Shown: positions 8,096 through 16,187 of the stretch, in pieces | Layout: every line of letters starts with the position of its first letter | Position numbering within the stretch: position 1 is the first letter of the stretch | NCBI GenBank assembly: GCA_017940005.1 | Contig: JAGAZO010000019.1 | Coordinates: forward strand, 1 to 64,000 | Reading direction: 5' to 3' | Source: Treponema sp. | Lineage (GTDB): Bacteria > Spirochaetota > Spirochaetia > Treponematales > Treponemataceae | DNA: 64,000 nt | Position numbers and translations under genes: made by a program | Notes under the pieces: model-generated | Databases searched by the model: none | What the model saw: the letters and a program-made list of their open reading frames with translations, nothing else | What the model was told of the DNA's origin: nothing

Positions 8096-10210
8096 TTGCA
8101 ATATTGTTCTTGTGTGCTGAATTTAAAATTGCCAAAAATAATACCGCTTGTTTGCGCAGTGTTTATTTTTGTAGGCTGCAATCAAACATTGTCAGAGTCT
8201 CCTCAAAAGACATACGGGGAAGATGCTCACTATTACATTGCATTGAGAAAACTTGCCAGCGGCAATGAAAAAGAAGCTATACAGCTGCTTGCGCGGTGTG
8301 CAGAAAAGGGGTCGTATTACATTGCGCGGCGAAGTGCAGAAGAATTGACAAAGCTGGGCAATGTGCAGGATAAGCTTGCAGCAAGCAAAAAACTTATTGA
8401 AAAGTATGGAGATGAGGATGCACTGCTCATTGCAATGCGACAGTACGAAGCGGCAGAAGAATATACGCAGATAATCGTTATGACAGAGGCACTCAATCTT
8501 GCTAAATGCGATAGCGAGCTTGGACGAATACGGCTTGCCGCGTTATTTAAAACAAATAGCGCGCAGTTTGAAGATGTTGCGTATAAATGGTATACAACAC
8601 GAGCAATGACCGCGCACATGTATAAGCTGTATCAAGATACTATGTCAACTACAGAAAGAAATTATCGGGAAAAAATTATTAATTTTCGTGTTGACGTGTA
8701 TCGCAGAAGCTATCGCGCAGCTTATGAAAGAATCGATGAAGTGAATGAACTTATCGCTGCTGACCAAACACTTTCTCTTACAGCGCAACTTGTGTCTGAT
8801 ATGGGAAAGGCATGCTTGTATGGCAGTGAAAATAATATTCGCAATGCGCGTATGTTCAGTGAAATAGCAACTGTTGCGCACGAAGATAAAAAGATTCTGT
8901 ACAATGCGTGGTTTTACGCAGGCCGTCTGTATGACAGAGTTGAGTCAAGTTATGCCGCGTCATCAACGCGATTTATCAATGCTATGGACAATGCGCAAAC
9001 AGGCGAGCAATATGATGATGCACTTTGGTATCTTTTGAGCAGCAGCTTACGTGCTTCCATAGATGTTACAATCAACCTTCTTGAAAAATATTTTATAAAA
9101 ATATACGACCCATCAAATTTTGACAATTTTTTTGAATCATTTGTACCGTTATTACTTTCTCAAGCCCGTTGGTCTGATTTTAAAAGAATTTATGAACTCA
9201 TTGACGGATATGCATCTGATAACGTTACTGCAAAATTTGCATACATTTACGGACGACTTGTACAAGAAGGATTTGCGTATCCATCGAATCCAGAAAAAGA
9301 AACTGAAAAAGCGTTTACTCGCGCATTGAAAAGCGGTACCGATATTTATTATAAAACGCTTGCCGCCATGCGCCTTAATTTCGATGAGACAGCTGTAGAA
9401 CAGTTGATTTCTGATGTTTCGATTAATAATAATTTTAAACAAAATGCGGATGCGGAGCGATTGCTTATTGGATATGCGTTGTTCGGATTGCCTGAACGAA
9501 TTTATTCTGAATGGCTTTCATTCACGACAGATAAAAATATTGCGATAAGCCTTGACTGCGCGGTGCAGCTTTCCGATTTTTTAAATAAAACAGCTACGTA
9601 CACAGATAATTATTACACACAGAGTTTACGCATTATTGCGCGCGCAGCGAGCAGGAGCGACAAGCCACTTACCAGCGAAGCGCTCAAGTTGCTGTATCCG
9701 CGCAATTACAGTGAAGATGTTGAAGCGATATGCAAAAAATTTTCCCTGTCACCAGAGATGATGTATGCACTCATCAGGACTGAAAGTTTTTTCGCGCATG
9801 ATGTGGTGAGTTCTGCCGGTGCAGTTGGACTCACGCAGCTGATGGAATTCACTGCATCTGATATTGCCCAGCGGCTAAAACAAAAAGAATACTCGTTGCA
9901 TGATCCTATTACAAATATTGAATTTGGAGCATATTATTTGGCAAGCCTCATAAAATATTTCGACGGTTCTGCGCTTACTGCTTTTTTTGCCTACAATGGC
10001 GGTCTTACGCGCGTAAAACGATGGCTACGGAATTTTCGCATTGAGTTCGGAAAAGAAGCATCTTCTGCATACGATTTATTTCTTGAAACAGTTCCCTATG
10101 CCGAAACGCGCGACTATGGACGCAAGCTTGTTGCTGCATCAGTTGTGTACGGCAATGTGCATTTTAATAAATCGATTCAAACTGTTGCGAAAAGCATTAT
10201 GGTGCAGTGA
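8096..10210 (+). CDS. Slt-type lytic transglycosylase, putative lipoprotein
   Basis: About 704 residues. A signal sequence ending IFVGC suggests a lipid-anchored protein. A long alpha-helical TPR-like region (about 40-540) precedes a family 1 SLT domain (about 550-690). The catalytic Glu is in ALIRTESFF; other family motifs are SSAGAVGLTQLM, DPITNIEFGAYYLA and FFAYNGG. It should cleave the MurNAc-GlcNAc bond of peptidoglycan in the periplasm, giving 1,6-anhydro ends. The start is uncertain: TTG 8096, GTG 8114 and TTG 8126 are all in frame and none has a good ribosome-binding site. It is probably translated together with the LysM gene upstream. Confidence 0.88.
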   Translation: MQYCSCVLNLKLPKIIPLVCAVFIFVGCNQTLSESPQKTYGEDAHYYIALRKLASGNEKEAIQLLARCAEKGSYYIARRSAEELTKLGNVQDKLAASKKLIEKYGDEDALLIAMRQYEAAEEYTQIIVMTEALNLAKCDSELGRIRLAALFKTNSAQFEDVAYKWYTTRAMTAHMYKLYQDTMSTTERNYREKIINFRVDVYRRSYRAAYERIDEVNELIAADQTLSLTAQLVSDMGKACLYGSENNIRNARMFSEIATVAHEDKKILYNAWFYAGRLYDRVESSYAASSTRFINAMDNAQTGEQYDDALWYLLSSSLRASIDVTINLLEKYFIKIYDPSNFDNFFESFVPLLLSQARWSDFKRIYELIDGYASDNVTAKFAYIYGRLVQEGFAYPSNPEKETEKAFTRALKSGTDIYYKTLAAMRLNFDETAVEQLISDVSINNNFKQNADAERLLIGYALFGLPERIYSEWLSFTTDKNIAISLDCAVQLSDFLNKTATYTDNYYTQSLRIIARAASRSDKPLTSEALKLLYPRNYSEDVEAICKKFSLSPEMMYALIRTESFFAHDVVSSAGAVGLTQLMEFTASDIAQRLKQKEYSLHDPITNIEFGAYYLASLIKYFDGSALTAFFAYNGGLTRVKRWLRNFRIEFGKEASSAYDLFLETVPYAETRDYGRKLVAASVVYGNVHFNKSIQTVAKSIMVQ

Positions 10211-10270
10211 TTATAGACTTTTATGTCTATACGTAGTATATTTTAAATATACATAATTTCGGAGGATTCT

Positions 10271-10522
10271 ATGGCAAATGCAGAGCTTGAAGCCAGAGTA
10301 AAAGAAGTGCTAGATATGCTCCGTCCACAGCTTCAGGCAGATGGCGGTGATATGGAATATATTTCTCTCGATGAGCAGAATCGCGTTCATTTAAAGCTCA
10401 TGGGCGCATGCGGTAGTTGTCCAATGGCAATTATGACGCTCAAGATGGGCGTAGAGCGGTATCTCAAAGATGCGTGCCCCGAGGTTACAGAGGTTGTCCA
10501 AGATATGGACGAGGACTTCTGA
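10271..10522 (+). CDS. NifU C-terminal-domain Fe-S scaffold (Nfu-type)
   Basis: 83 residues forming a stand-alone Nfu domain: VKEVLDMLRPQLQADGGD followed by GACGSCPMAIMTLK. The CxxC pair binds a [4Fe-4S] cluster at a dimer interface for delivery to apo-proteins. It is cytosolic and fits a genome rich in Fe-S enzymes such as the hydrogenase further on. A CGGAGG site sits 6 bp before the ATG. The upstream gap has two AT-rich dyads (10213-10231 and 10235-10251) that may separate it from the transglycosylase gene. Confidence 0.92.
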   Translation: MANAELEARVKEVLDMLRPQLQADGGDMEYISLDEQNRVHLKLMGACGSCPMAIMTLKMGVERYLKDACPEVTEVVQDMDEDF

Positions 10523-10588
10523 CATGCACGCTATCAGCGGCAATCTTTGAAACACATTGCGCGGGAGCAAACGATATAGGCGCGAATA

Positions 10589-11167
10589 TTAGCTATCGAG
10601 TGATTTATAAAGCGCTTGAAAATTTTCTTCTGCCGTTGCATCTGCAAGCGGCACCGTTATATCTGCAAGCGTTCGATATGTTGTTGTGTATTGTGTGTAC
10701 AACTCGCTGAAAAGTTTTCGTATATCTTCTTCCGAGTTCGGCTTATTTTTTGCGATTGCTGCGGGCAAGTTGGAAATTGTGCCGTCTGTTTGAAACACTG
10801 CTTCTTGCAGCATGCGGTCGGCTAGAATAGTTTCAGGAACATCAAGAAAAATGAACGCGCCTAAATCACGTAGATATGTGAGTGCGGGCGCATTGTCACA
10901 GATGATTTCACCTGTTGCAATTACGATTTTTTTGCCAATGCATTTTTCACCAATCACTTTGCAAAACTGTTCCTCTGTATTCATAAATTTTCCAGGTCCG
11001 TAGTCTTGATATATATCACTTGGCGTGAGTCCTGTTTGTTTTTTTATCGTATCATTAATGTCTATAAAAGGATATGAAAGTTTTTCGGAGAGCAGACGAC
11101 CTAGTGTTGTTTTACCGCAGTACTTCATTCCAAAAAGAATGTACGCTGGATTAATATTTGTTGCCAT
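10589..11167 (-). CDS. aroK: Shikimate kinase
   Basis: 192 residues. P-loop GMKYCGKTTLGRLL near the start, the shikimate-binding DIN motif in FIDINDTIKKQTG, EEQFCKVIGE, and the ATGEIICD segment in the place of the usual GGG loop. It phosphorylates shikimate at the 3-hydroxyl in aromatic amino-acid synthesis. The substrate-binding glycine loop is diverged (ATGEII rather than GGGxx), so some drift in specificity is possible. It is a single gene on the minus strand with a promoter whose -10 ends six bases before the ATG, and no ribosome-binding site. Confidence 0.82.
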   Translation of the reverse strand: MATNINPAYILFGMKYCGKTTLGRLLSEKLSYPFIDINDTIKKQTGLTPSDIYQDYGPGKFMNTEEQFCKVIGEKCIGKKIVIATGEIICDNAPALTYLRDLGAFIFLDVPETILADRMLQEAVFQTDGTISNLPAAIAKNKPNSEEDIRKLFSELYTQYTTTYRTLADITVPLADATAEENFQALYKSLDS

Positions 11168-11173
11168 ATTTAT

Positions 11174-11202
11174 AGTATAATGCGTGTCATTGCAAAAGTC
11201 TA
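11174..11202 (-). promoter_or_regulatory. Promoter of shikimate kinase gene, probably leaderless
   Basis: On the minus strand TAGACT (11202-11197), a 17-base spacer and TATACT (11179-11174). Six bases separate it from ATG 11167, so transcription should begin at or next to the start codon. Confidence 0.55.
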
Positions 11203-11884
11203 TAATATGCGCTATCCTTTTTTTATGAATGTTTATCTTGCAATTATGCTTTGCTTTATTCCGCTCTTTGCTTTTATTTTATTAATTCGATTTTTTTTCA
11301 ATATACATTTTATCACAGAACTGACTGCAGTTTTACTCGGTCTTGCGGCTGTTTTGCCCATTTCGTTTTTACAGTTTTATATCTCCGGTTTTGCACCTTT
11401 TGCTTCAAATATTTGGCACACACAGTTTTTGCGCGCACTTTTCTTCAATGGGTTTATTGAGGAATTGATAAAAATGGTTGTACTCATATTACTGCCTTCA
11501 AAAAAGCTGTCGCTCGGCAAATTCCTTTTATGCTCGCTGTTATGTGGTATAAGTCTTGGATGTTTTGAGTCAGCAATTTATTTTTTACAACGACTGCAGC
11601 ATGCACATGCGCTCGGTGCACAGCTTGTATATCGTCAAATTTTTATGCGCATGTTTACTACAGATATTGTTCATGCTCTTTGCGCCGGTTTGAGTTGTTT
11701 TTTTGTTTGGGGAAGTAAAAATAAAAAAGTGCATGTGCTGCCGTTTATATTTGCGGTATTGTTGCACGGGCTATATAATTTTTTTGCACTATACGATGCA
11801 TTGCGCGTGTTCTCGTTTGTGGCAATTTTATTTATGGCCATACAGTGTCGTTTATACTATATGAAGTTTGCAAAAAAAAAGTAG
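11180..11884 (+). CDS. PrsW-like intramembrane protease family protein
   Basis: Up to 234 residues with about seven hydrophobic segments. The order of conserved residues matches the PrsW (glutamic-type intramembrane protease) family: EELIKM (EExxK motif), CFESAIYFLQR (aromatic/Glu motif), a His in DIVHALCAG and HGLYNFF near the C terminus. Such proteins cleave membrane-bound regulators such as anti-sigma factors, but no partner is visible here. The start is unclear. ATG 11180 lies within a TATAAT and 11207 directly follows another; ATG 11225 (MNVYLAIML) would leave a short leader. No Shine-Dalgarno sequence is present for any of them. Confidence 0.65.
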   Translation: MRVIAKVYNMRYPFFMNVYLAIMLCFIPLFAFILLIRFFFNIHFITELTAVLLGLAAVLPISFLQFYISGFAPFASNIWHTQFLRALFFNGFIEELIKMVVLILLPSKKLSLGKFLLCSLLCGISLGCFESAIYFLQRLQHAHALGAQLVYRQIFMRMFTTDIVHALCAGLSCFFVWGSKNKKVHVLPFIFAVLLHGLYNFFALYDALRVFSFVAILFMAIQCRLYYMKFAKKK

Positions 11885-12018
11885 CAGAACAAAGCGGGCA
11901 CAGACTCCATAGTGCCGATATTTAAAATGATTTTATACCCCTTATTAACAATCAAGCAATTTTGCGTGTACGTTATAAAACGCATTGTGCAATAGTTTTT
12001 ATTCGTGCGGAGGGGTTA

Positions 12019-12076
12019 ATGTATCACTTTGTGATACGAACTGTAAGGAAATTATTTAACTCGTCGCTTACGCGAC
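12019..12076 (+). repeat. 58-bp intergenic repeat, copy A
   Basis: Begins with the palindrome GTATCACTTTGTGATAC and runs through AAATTATTTAACTCGTCGC. The second copy is inverted at 27272-27329, and about 51 of 58 bases agree. Confidence 0.8.
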
Positions 12077-12141
12077 TGGCGTATATCTCGCCGCTTGCGT
12101 CGTAAAAATGGTATTAAATCTGACTGCGACACCTTTAGAGA

Positions 12142-12180
12142 ATAACAACCTCGAACGCTTGCGGCAAGGTTGTTGATTTT
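12142..12180 (+). terminator. Terminator-like hairpin
   Basis: AACAACCT pairs with AGGTTGTT and is followed by GATTTTTT. The internal loop CGAACGCTTGCGGCA resembles the GC-rich core of other short dyads in the window. Confidence 0.5.
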
Positions 12181-12212
12181 TTCGCTTATTGTCAATATAA
12201 TTTTTTGTACTC

Positions 12213-12242
12213 TTGAAAAAACTCAAAAAACAGCATACTATA
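12213..12242 (+). promoter_or_regulatory. Promoter of tRNA-Ser/SRP RNA unit
   Basis: TTGAAA (12213-12218), an 18-base spacer and TACTAT (12237-12242), 11 bp before the first base of the tRNA. Confidence 0.5.
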
Positions 12243-12253
12243 TATATTTGTAC

Positions 12254-12340
12254 GGAAAGATGTCCGAGTGGTTTAAGGTCCACGCTTGGAAGGCGTGCGT
12301 ACCCGAAAGGGTACCGGGGGTTCGAATCCCCCTCTTTCCG
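12254..12340 (+). tRNA. tRNA-Ser (anticodon GGA)
   Basis: 87 nt class II tRNA. The acceptor GGAAAGA pairs with TCTTTCC with discriminator G. The D arm is CCGAGTGGTTTAAGG, the anticodon stem ACGC/GCGT holds the loop TTGGAAG with anticodon GGA, a long variable arm is GTACCCGAAAGGGTAC, and the T arm is GGGGGTTCGAATCCCCC. CCA is not encoded. Confidence 0.97.
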
Positions 12341-12343
12341 ATT

Positions 12344-12439
12344 GCCCAGATGCCATGCAGTTAAATACCAGCAAACCCCGCCAGATTGGGAACAAAGCAG
12401 CGGTAGTTGGATATTTGACGTGCCGTGGTTTATCTGGGC
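12344..12439 (+). ncRNA. ffs: Signal recognition particle RNA (4.5S-like)
   Basis: A 96-nt hairpin RNA starting 3 bp after tRNA-Ser. The apical part matches the conserved SRP helix 8: CCAG, A, TTG, GGAA tetraloop, CAA, AGCAGC (E. coli has UCAG, G, UCC, GGAA, GGA, AGCAGC). The flanking arms pair in register: GCCCAGAT with ATCTGGGC, CCA with TGG, GCA with TGC, AAATA with TATTT, and CCA with TGG. The T6 run at 12440-12445 ends it. It binds Ffh and guides membrane-protein ribosomes to FtsY. Close spacing to the tRNA suggests one precursor transcript. Confidence 0.92.
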
Positions 12440-12746
12440 TTTTTTATATGTAAGCTCACGTGATTTTTTACGAAAAAAGTAGTTTGGGAGCATGCTGCTG
12501 GAAGAGCCGTGCTTTCGCGGCTTGCTCACGCGCGGCACCTTCACCGCTTGCTTTTAGAACATGCAATGACGTTTGCAAGGAGATTTTCCGCATGCCTCCA
12601 GCAGTCTGCGCCTTGCGGGATTGTCGCGCGGTGGCGGATGCTGCCTGCGGCACCGCTCCAGCGCGGGCTAGGCGCAGTTGCTTCAAATTGCAATATTCAT
12701 CAAACTGTCAGAAGACCTCGTTGCAAGCATGGTGCATGGAAGTCGA
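12440..12746. other. Intergenic region downstream of SRP RNA and the ecf operon
   Basis: About 300 bp between the convergent SRP RNA and biotin-transporter operon. It contains an inverted CTGCTGGA/TCCAGCAG pair about 100 bp apart and a GC-rich stretch. A 72-codon minus-strand frame (12468-12686) has no support. No gene is called. Confidence 0.5.
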
Positions 12747-13580
12747 TTATACTGCAATTGTCCTGTTTTGCAGCGCGAGAGATGTGGTGTGCGCTTTTTT
12801 CATGCACACGGAAAAAAACACAGGCAAAAGCGTAAGCATCATGCGTATGCCACTTTTACCGCGCCGCGCTTTCCATGCGCGTGTTACGCTTTTCCATGTG
12901 GCGAATACGAGCGGAATGAACGTGAGCAAAAGTGAAAGCGACGAGGAGAAGAGCGCGGCGCGCTCTGTCGTTTTGCAAGATGTGCGCACTGTCTGTTCGC
13001 TCGGTGTCAAGTTTTTAATGTGCATTGCTTTTTTTCTAAATGCACCGAGTACAAACTGTTCTGCATCCTCGATAGCTTCGCGCAACGCGAGCGGGCTTGT
13101 GGTGCGGTACAAGAGCGATGTTACGAGGATTGCAAGGGCAAGTCGTGCGACAAGAAGCACGTCGCTCGTGCGTACTGAAACGGTGAGCAAAGTTGCGCTG
13201 TAAGAAAAAAACATGCTAGAAAATTTGCCGCCCGCGTTGCGCTCGCTTTCGTCGTGCATAAACGCATTTGCAATGTCGTGCGAATCTGCGTCATGCGCAA
13301 ACACGTTCGCTGCGCTGCCGTCGAAAAATGACGAAAAAAGTGTCGCGCAATATATGACGAGCGCATAGTACAGCACAACTTTAAAAAGCGATGCAATCTC
13401 CCGCACAGTGAATCCTGCTGCGAGCAATGTCATGCATGCGATTGCGCAGAGAATTACAGAAAGCTCAAGCGGCAGTGAAAAAATGACAAACGCGCACGCG
13501 AACAAAAGTACAAGCTTTATGCGCGCGTCTAATTTATGAAACACAGTGTTTCCCGGTTTGTATGAAAAAAGCGTCACCAT
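12747..13580 (-). CDS. ECF transporter T component (EcfT/BioN-like)
   Basis: 277 residues from ATG 13580 (MVTLFSYKPGNTVFHKLDARIKLVLL). The LDARIKL segment after a short hydrophilic start, several membrane helices and the SLLYRTTSPLALREAIED region in the coupling part are typical of the T subunit. It links the ATPase to the substrate-binding subunit in the membrane. The start overlaps the end of the ATPase gene by 7 bp (ATGGTGA), indicating coupled translation. An extra Asp/Ala/His-rich segment (about 95-130) between helices makes it longer than usual. In this operon it should serve biotin uptake. Confidence 0.85.
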   Translation of the reverse strand: MVTLFSYKPGNTVFHKLDARIKLVLLFACAFVIFSLPLELSVILCAIACMTLLAAGFTVREIASLFKVVLYYALVIYCATLFSSFFDGSAANVFAHDADSHDIANAFMHDESERNAGGKFSSMFFSYSATLLTVSVRTSDVLLVARLALAILVTSLLYRTTSPLALREAIEDAEQFVLGAFRKKAMHIKNLTPSEQTVRTSCKTTERAALFSSSLSLLLTFIPLVFATWKSVTRAWKARRGKSGIRMMLTLLPVFFSVCMKKAHTTSLALQNRTIAV

Positions 13581-14425
13581 AACAAGTCTTCTATTTTTTT
13601 GTACGAAACGAGCGGATTGCGTATGTTCCACGCTTCCAAGTCTTGCGAAAGTCCTTCGCGTGCGCTTCCGTCGAACATTTTTTTACCGTGATGCAGCACA
13701 ATGAAACGGTTGCACAGTGCGAGCGACTTTTCAAGCTCGTGCGTCAAAATGAGCACAGTGATGCCGCGCTTTTTTAACAATGTGATAATTTCGTTCACTT
13801 GCTGTACGCCATGATAATCGAGATTCGCATACGGCTCGTCAAAAATGATGAGCGGCATGTCGAGCGCAAGAACGCTTGCCACCGCCAGTTTGCGTTTTTC
13901 TCCACCAGAAAGAAAGCGCGCGGGAAAAAGCGCTTTGTCTGCAAGACCTACCTGTGAAAGCACTTCGAGCGCCTTTTGCTTTGCTTCGCCACGCGGAACG
14001 CCAATGTTTTTTAAACTGAAACTCACGTCTTCAAGCGGCGTTTCGCCGAGCAGTTGGCTGTCTGCGTCTTGAAATACAAGCCCTGCACGCGCGTTTTTCC
14101 CGCCGCGCGTTATGCGCACTATGCCTGAATTAGCGCTTTCGAGCCGCGCGATGATTGCCATAAGCACGCTCTTGCCAGAACCGTTTGCGCCCGCAATGAA
14201 CGCGCACGAGCTTTCGGCAAGCTCAAACGAAACATCTGAAAGCGCGGCGAATGTACTCGTGCCGTCAGGAGCGGGAAATGTTTTTGTGACATGCTGCACG
14301 GAGAGCGATGCGCCGTTGTGCTTTGAGCTGCTGTAACTTGTATTGTTGTCATGCCCTGCATCACTATGGCTTGCATCGTTGCACCGCATGCCACTACGAT
14401 TTGCGCCTATGCCGTTTTCGCTCAT
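13574..14425 (-). CDS. ECF transporter ATP-binding protein (EcfA/BioM-like)
   Basis: 283 residues from ATG 14425, which overlaps the bioY stop as ATGA. ABC ATPase motifs: Walker A GANGSGKSV, Q loop FQDADSQL, signature LSGGEKRKLAVA, Walker B PLIIFDEPYANLD, and switch His in ILTHELE. Only one ATPase is present, as in BioMNY-type systems. Residues 1-45 form an Asn/Ser/His-rich extension not usual in the family. An in-frame extension upstream overlaps bioY and is unlikely to be used. It powers uptake together with the flanking membrane genes. Confidence 0.88.
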   Translation of the reverse strand: MSENGIGANRSGMRCNDASHSDAGHDNNTSYSSSKHNGASLSVQHVTKTFPAPDGTSTFAALSDVSFELAESSCAFIAGANGSGKSVLMAIIARLESANSGIVRITRGGKNARAGLVFQDADSQLLGETPLEDVSFSLKNIGVPRGEAKQKALEVLSQVGLADKALFPARFLSGGEKRKLAVASVLALDMPLIIFDEPYANLDYHGVQQVNEIITLLKKRGITVLILTHELEKSLALCNRFIVLHHGKKMFDGSAREGLSQDLEAWNIRNPLVSYKKIEDLLW

Positions 14426-14976
14426 GTTTCGAGATACCGCGCGGCGACAGGGCGGAGCTTTGCGGCGAGCAGCACAGTGAGCACGAGCTTTATCACATCG
14501 CCGGGAATAAATGGAACAACGCACGCGCCCATTGTGGCGCCGAATGTGCGCTTTGTCACTTGCATGAACCAGAGAACGCCCGGCACGTAGAGCACGGTGA
14601 ATCCTGCTGCTGCCGCAAGCACCAACCGCATCAGCGTCATGCGCCCTTTTTCAGTAGCGCGTGGCTTTTGTGCAATAAGCCCTGCGGCAAGAGAGGCGAG
14701 CACGTATCCAAAAATAAATCCGCCTGTCGGACCGAGCACATGTGCGATGCCGCCTCTTCCGCCGGAAAACACAGGCAAGCCGAGCATGCCCGCTGCCACA
14801 AAGATGAGCGACGCAAAAAATCCACCTGTGCCGCCGAGAATGCAGCCTGCAAGAACAGCAAACATGTTTTGCAGCACAATAGGAACACCGCCCGCGCCAA
14901 CGGGAACAGCAATAAAACATCCTGCGCATATGAGCGCGGCAAAAAGTACGATAAATACAAATCGAGTAGTTTTCAT
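14422..14976 (-). CDS. bioY: Biotin ECF transporter S component BioY
   Basis: 184 residues with six hydrophobic segments. BioY hallmarks: VPIVLQNMFAVLAG, GGRGGIAHVLGPTGGFIFGY and the C-terminal PFIPGDVIKLVL. It binds biotin in the membrane. It is first in a three-gene minus-strand operon (bioY, ATPase, T component) with overlapping starts, so the assignment of the other two to biotin follows from context. No biotin synthesis genes are visible. Upstream, a TTTACA/TGTAAA dyad (14985-14999) could be an operator. Confidence 0.95.
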   Translation of the reverse strand: MKTTRFVFIVLFAALICAGCFIAVPVGAGGVPIVLQNMFAVLAGCILGGTGGFFASLIFVAAGMLGLPVFSGGRGGIAHVLGPTGGFIFGYVLASLAAGLIAQKPRATEKGRMTLMRLVLAAAAGFTVLYVPGVLWFMQVTKRTFGATMGACVVPFIPGDVIKLVLTVLLAAKLRPVAARYLET

Positions 14977-14984
14977 GCGAAAAG

Positions 14985-14999
14985 TTTACAATATGTAAA
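14985..14999. promoter_or_regulatory. Dyad upstream of bioY
   Basis: Perfect inverted repeat TTTACA-ATA-TGTAAA within 10-25 bp of the bioY start. A TTGTCA hexamer (minus strand, 15021-15016) lies upstream as a possible -35. A biotin-repressor site is possible, but the spacing does not match the usual BirA operator. Confidence 0.35.
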
Positions 15000-15070
15000 A
15001 AACATGCACAATAGGTTGACAATTTAAAAACTGCCATGAAAACGTGATGCATCAGCTATTGCAGTACTGC

Positions 15071-15098
15071 TAGACAAAGCACTTGTTTGTGCTATACT
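15071..15098 (+). promoter_or_regulatory. Promoter of EamA transporter gene, probably leaderless
   Basis: TAGACA (15071-15076), 16-base spacer, TATACT (15093-15098), then six bases to ATG 15105. Confidence 0.55.
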
Positions 15099-15104
15099 GC
15101 ATAC

Positions 15105-16109
15105 ATGAAAAATAAGTGTTTTATTCATCACAACATACACAAGGCAGCAGTGTTGCAATTTCCTCATAAAGACAAACAAAAATCTTTTTCAGGCGTTTTA
15201 TTTGCCGCGTTCACAATTTTTGTATGGGGTATTACATTTGTGTGTACAAAATCACTGCTGCATGATTTTTCTGCACTTGAAATTCTCGTTGTGCGTTTTT
15301 TACTTGCGTACATTACACTATGGTGCCTATATCCGCATGCATTACATATGGAACATAAAAAAGACGAGTTGCTTTTTTGTGCTGCAGGATTGAGCGGCGT
15401 TACGGTGTATCAGTTTCTTGAAAATATTGCGATAACATTTACATCGGCTTCAAACGTGAGCATTATTGTTTCAATATGCCCGATTTTTGCAGCGATTACC
15501 GCACAGATTTTTTTACACGAAAAGCATATTACAATTTTTTTTGTAAGTGGTTTTGTGCTCGCGATTATTGGTGTGGCGTTTGTGAGTTTCAATGGTGCGC
15601 TCAATTTTCACGTCAATCCAAAAGGCGATTTTCTTGCGCTTGGCTCTGCAATTTCGTGGGGATTTTATACACTGTTTGTATCGAAAATCAATGCATTGCA
15701 TTTTAATAAACTTGCAATAACGCGTCGTATATTTTTCTATGCGCTCATCTGGATGATTCCGCTTGTATTGATTGGAGCATTTTTTCCAGTTGCAAAAGAA
15801 AGCAGTTTGATTGCAGTGCAACTTGATCCGACAATAAACGCTATCCGCTTTTCAAAATTATTAAATTTGATAAATTTACTATTTTTAGGAATAGCCGCAT
15901 CTGCACTCTGTTTTGCGGCGTGGAATGTGGCATGTGAAAGACTTGGTTCTGTTCGCGCAACTATAGGCATTTATCTTATTCCAGTTGTTACGATTGTATT
16001 TGCATATTTTGCGCTCGGTGAAAAAATCACTGCTATGGGAGTCGTAGGAGCATTGTTGGCAATTTGCGGACTTGTTATTTCAAGTATACGAGTACAAAAA
16101 CCTGTATAA
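15105..16109 (+). CDS. EamA/DMT-family membrane transporter
   Basis: 334 residues with about ten membrane helices forming two EamA repeats: FAAFTIFVWGITFVCTKSLL and RFLLAYITLW in the first half, GDFLALGSAISWGFYTLFVSK and AAWNVACERLGSVRATIGIY in the second, ending in FALGEKITAMGVVGALLAICG. The family exports or imports small metabolites, often amino acids or nucleosides. The substrate cannot be read from sequence. The start is placed at ATG 15105. It has no ribosome-binding site, and its -10 hexamer ends six bases before it. A later in-frame TTG at about 15153 behind AAGG is an alternative. Confidence 0.88.
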   Translation: MKNKCFIHHNIHKAAVLQFPHKDKQKSFSGVLFAAFTIFVWGITFVCTKSLLHDFSALEILVVRFLLAYITLWCLYPHALHMEHKKDELLFCAAGLSGVTVYQFLENIAITFTSASNVSIIVSICPIFAAITAQIFLHEKHITIFFVSGFVLAIIGVAFVSFNGALNFHVNPKGDFLALGSAISWGFYTLFVSKINALHFNKLAITRRIFFYALIWMIPLVLIGAFFPVAKESSLIAVQLDPTINAIRFSKLLNLINLLFLGIAASALCFAAWNVACERLGSVRATIGIYLIPVVTIVFAYFALGEKITAMGVVGALLAICGLVISSIRVQKPV

Positions 16110-16147
16110 AACGGTATTTTGTTTATTTATAAGAGCGCCATTTTTGC

Positions 16148-16177
16148 TTGACAAAAACGCAAGAGATACGCTATGAA
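16148..16177 (+). promoter_or_regulatory. Promoter with long structured leader
   Basis: TTGACA (16148-16153), 18-base spacer, TATGAA (16172-16177), followed by about 240 nt of leader before ATG 16422. Confidence 0.65.
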
Positions 16178-16187
16178 TAGCAACAGA

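Larger units (their letters stand above)
11885..12253. other. Intergenic region with repeat element and terminator-like hairpin
   Basis: About 370 bp with no credible gene. It holds a 58-bp repeat copy (12019-12076), a GC-rich GTCGCTTACGCGAC-type stem, a terminator-like hairpin (12142-12180) and the promoter of the tRNA/SRP RNA unit. Confidence 0.6.

Noticed and set aside
12068-12544. 158-codon minus-strand open frame covering the tRNA-Ser and SRP RNA
   Set aside because: It runs antisense through two clear structural RNAs and a terminator. The protein has no recognisable family.
12468-12686. 72-codon minus-strand frame after the biotin T component
   Set aside because: No ribosome-binding site, no family pattern, and Ala/Arg-rich composition. 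Possible but unsupported.
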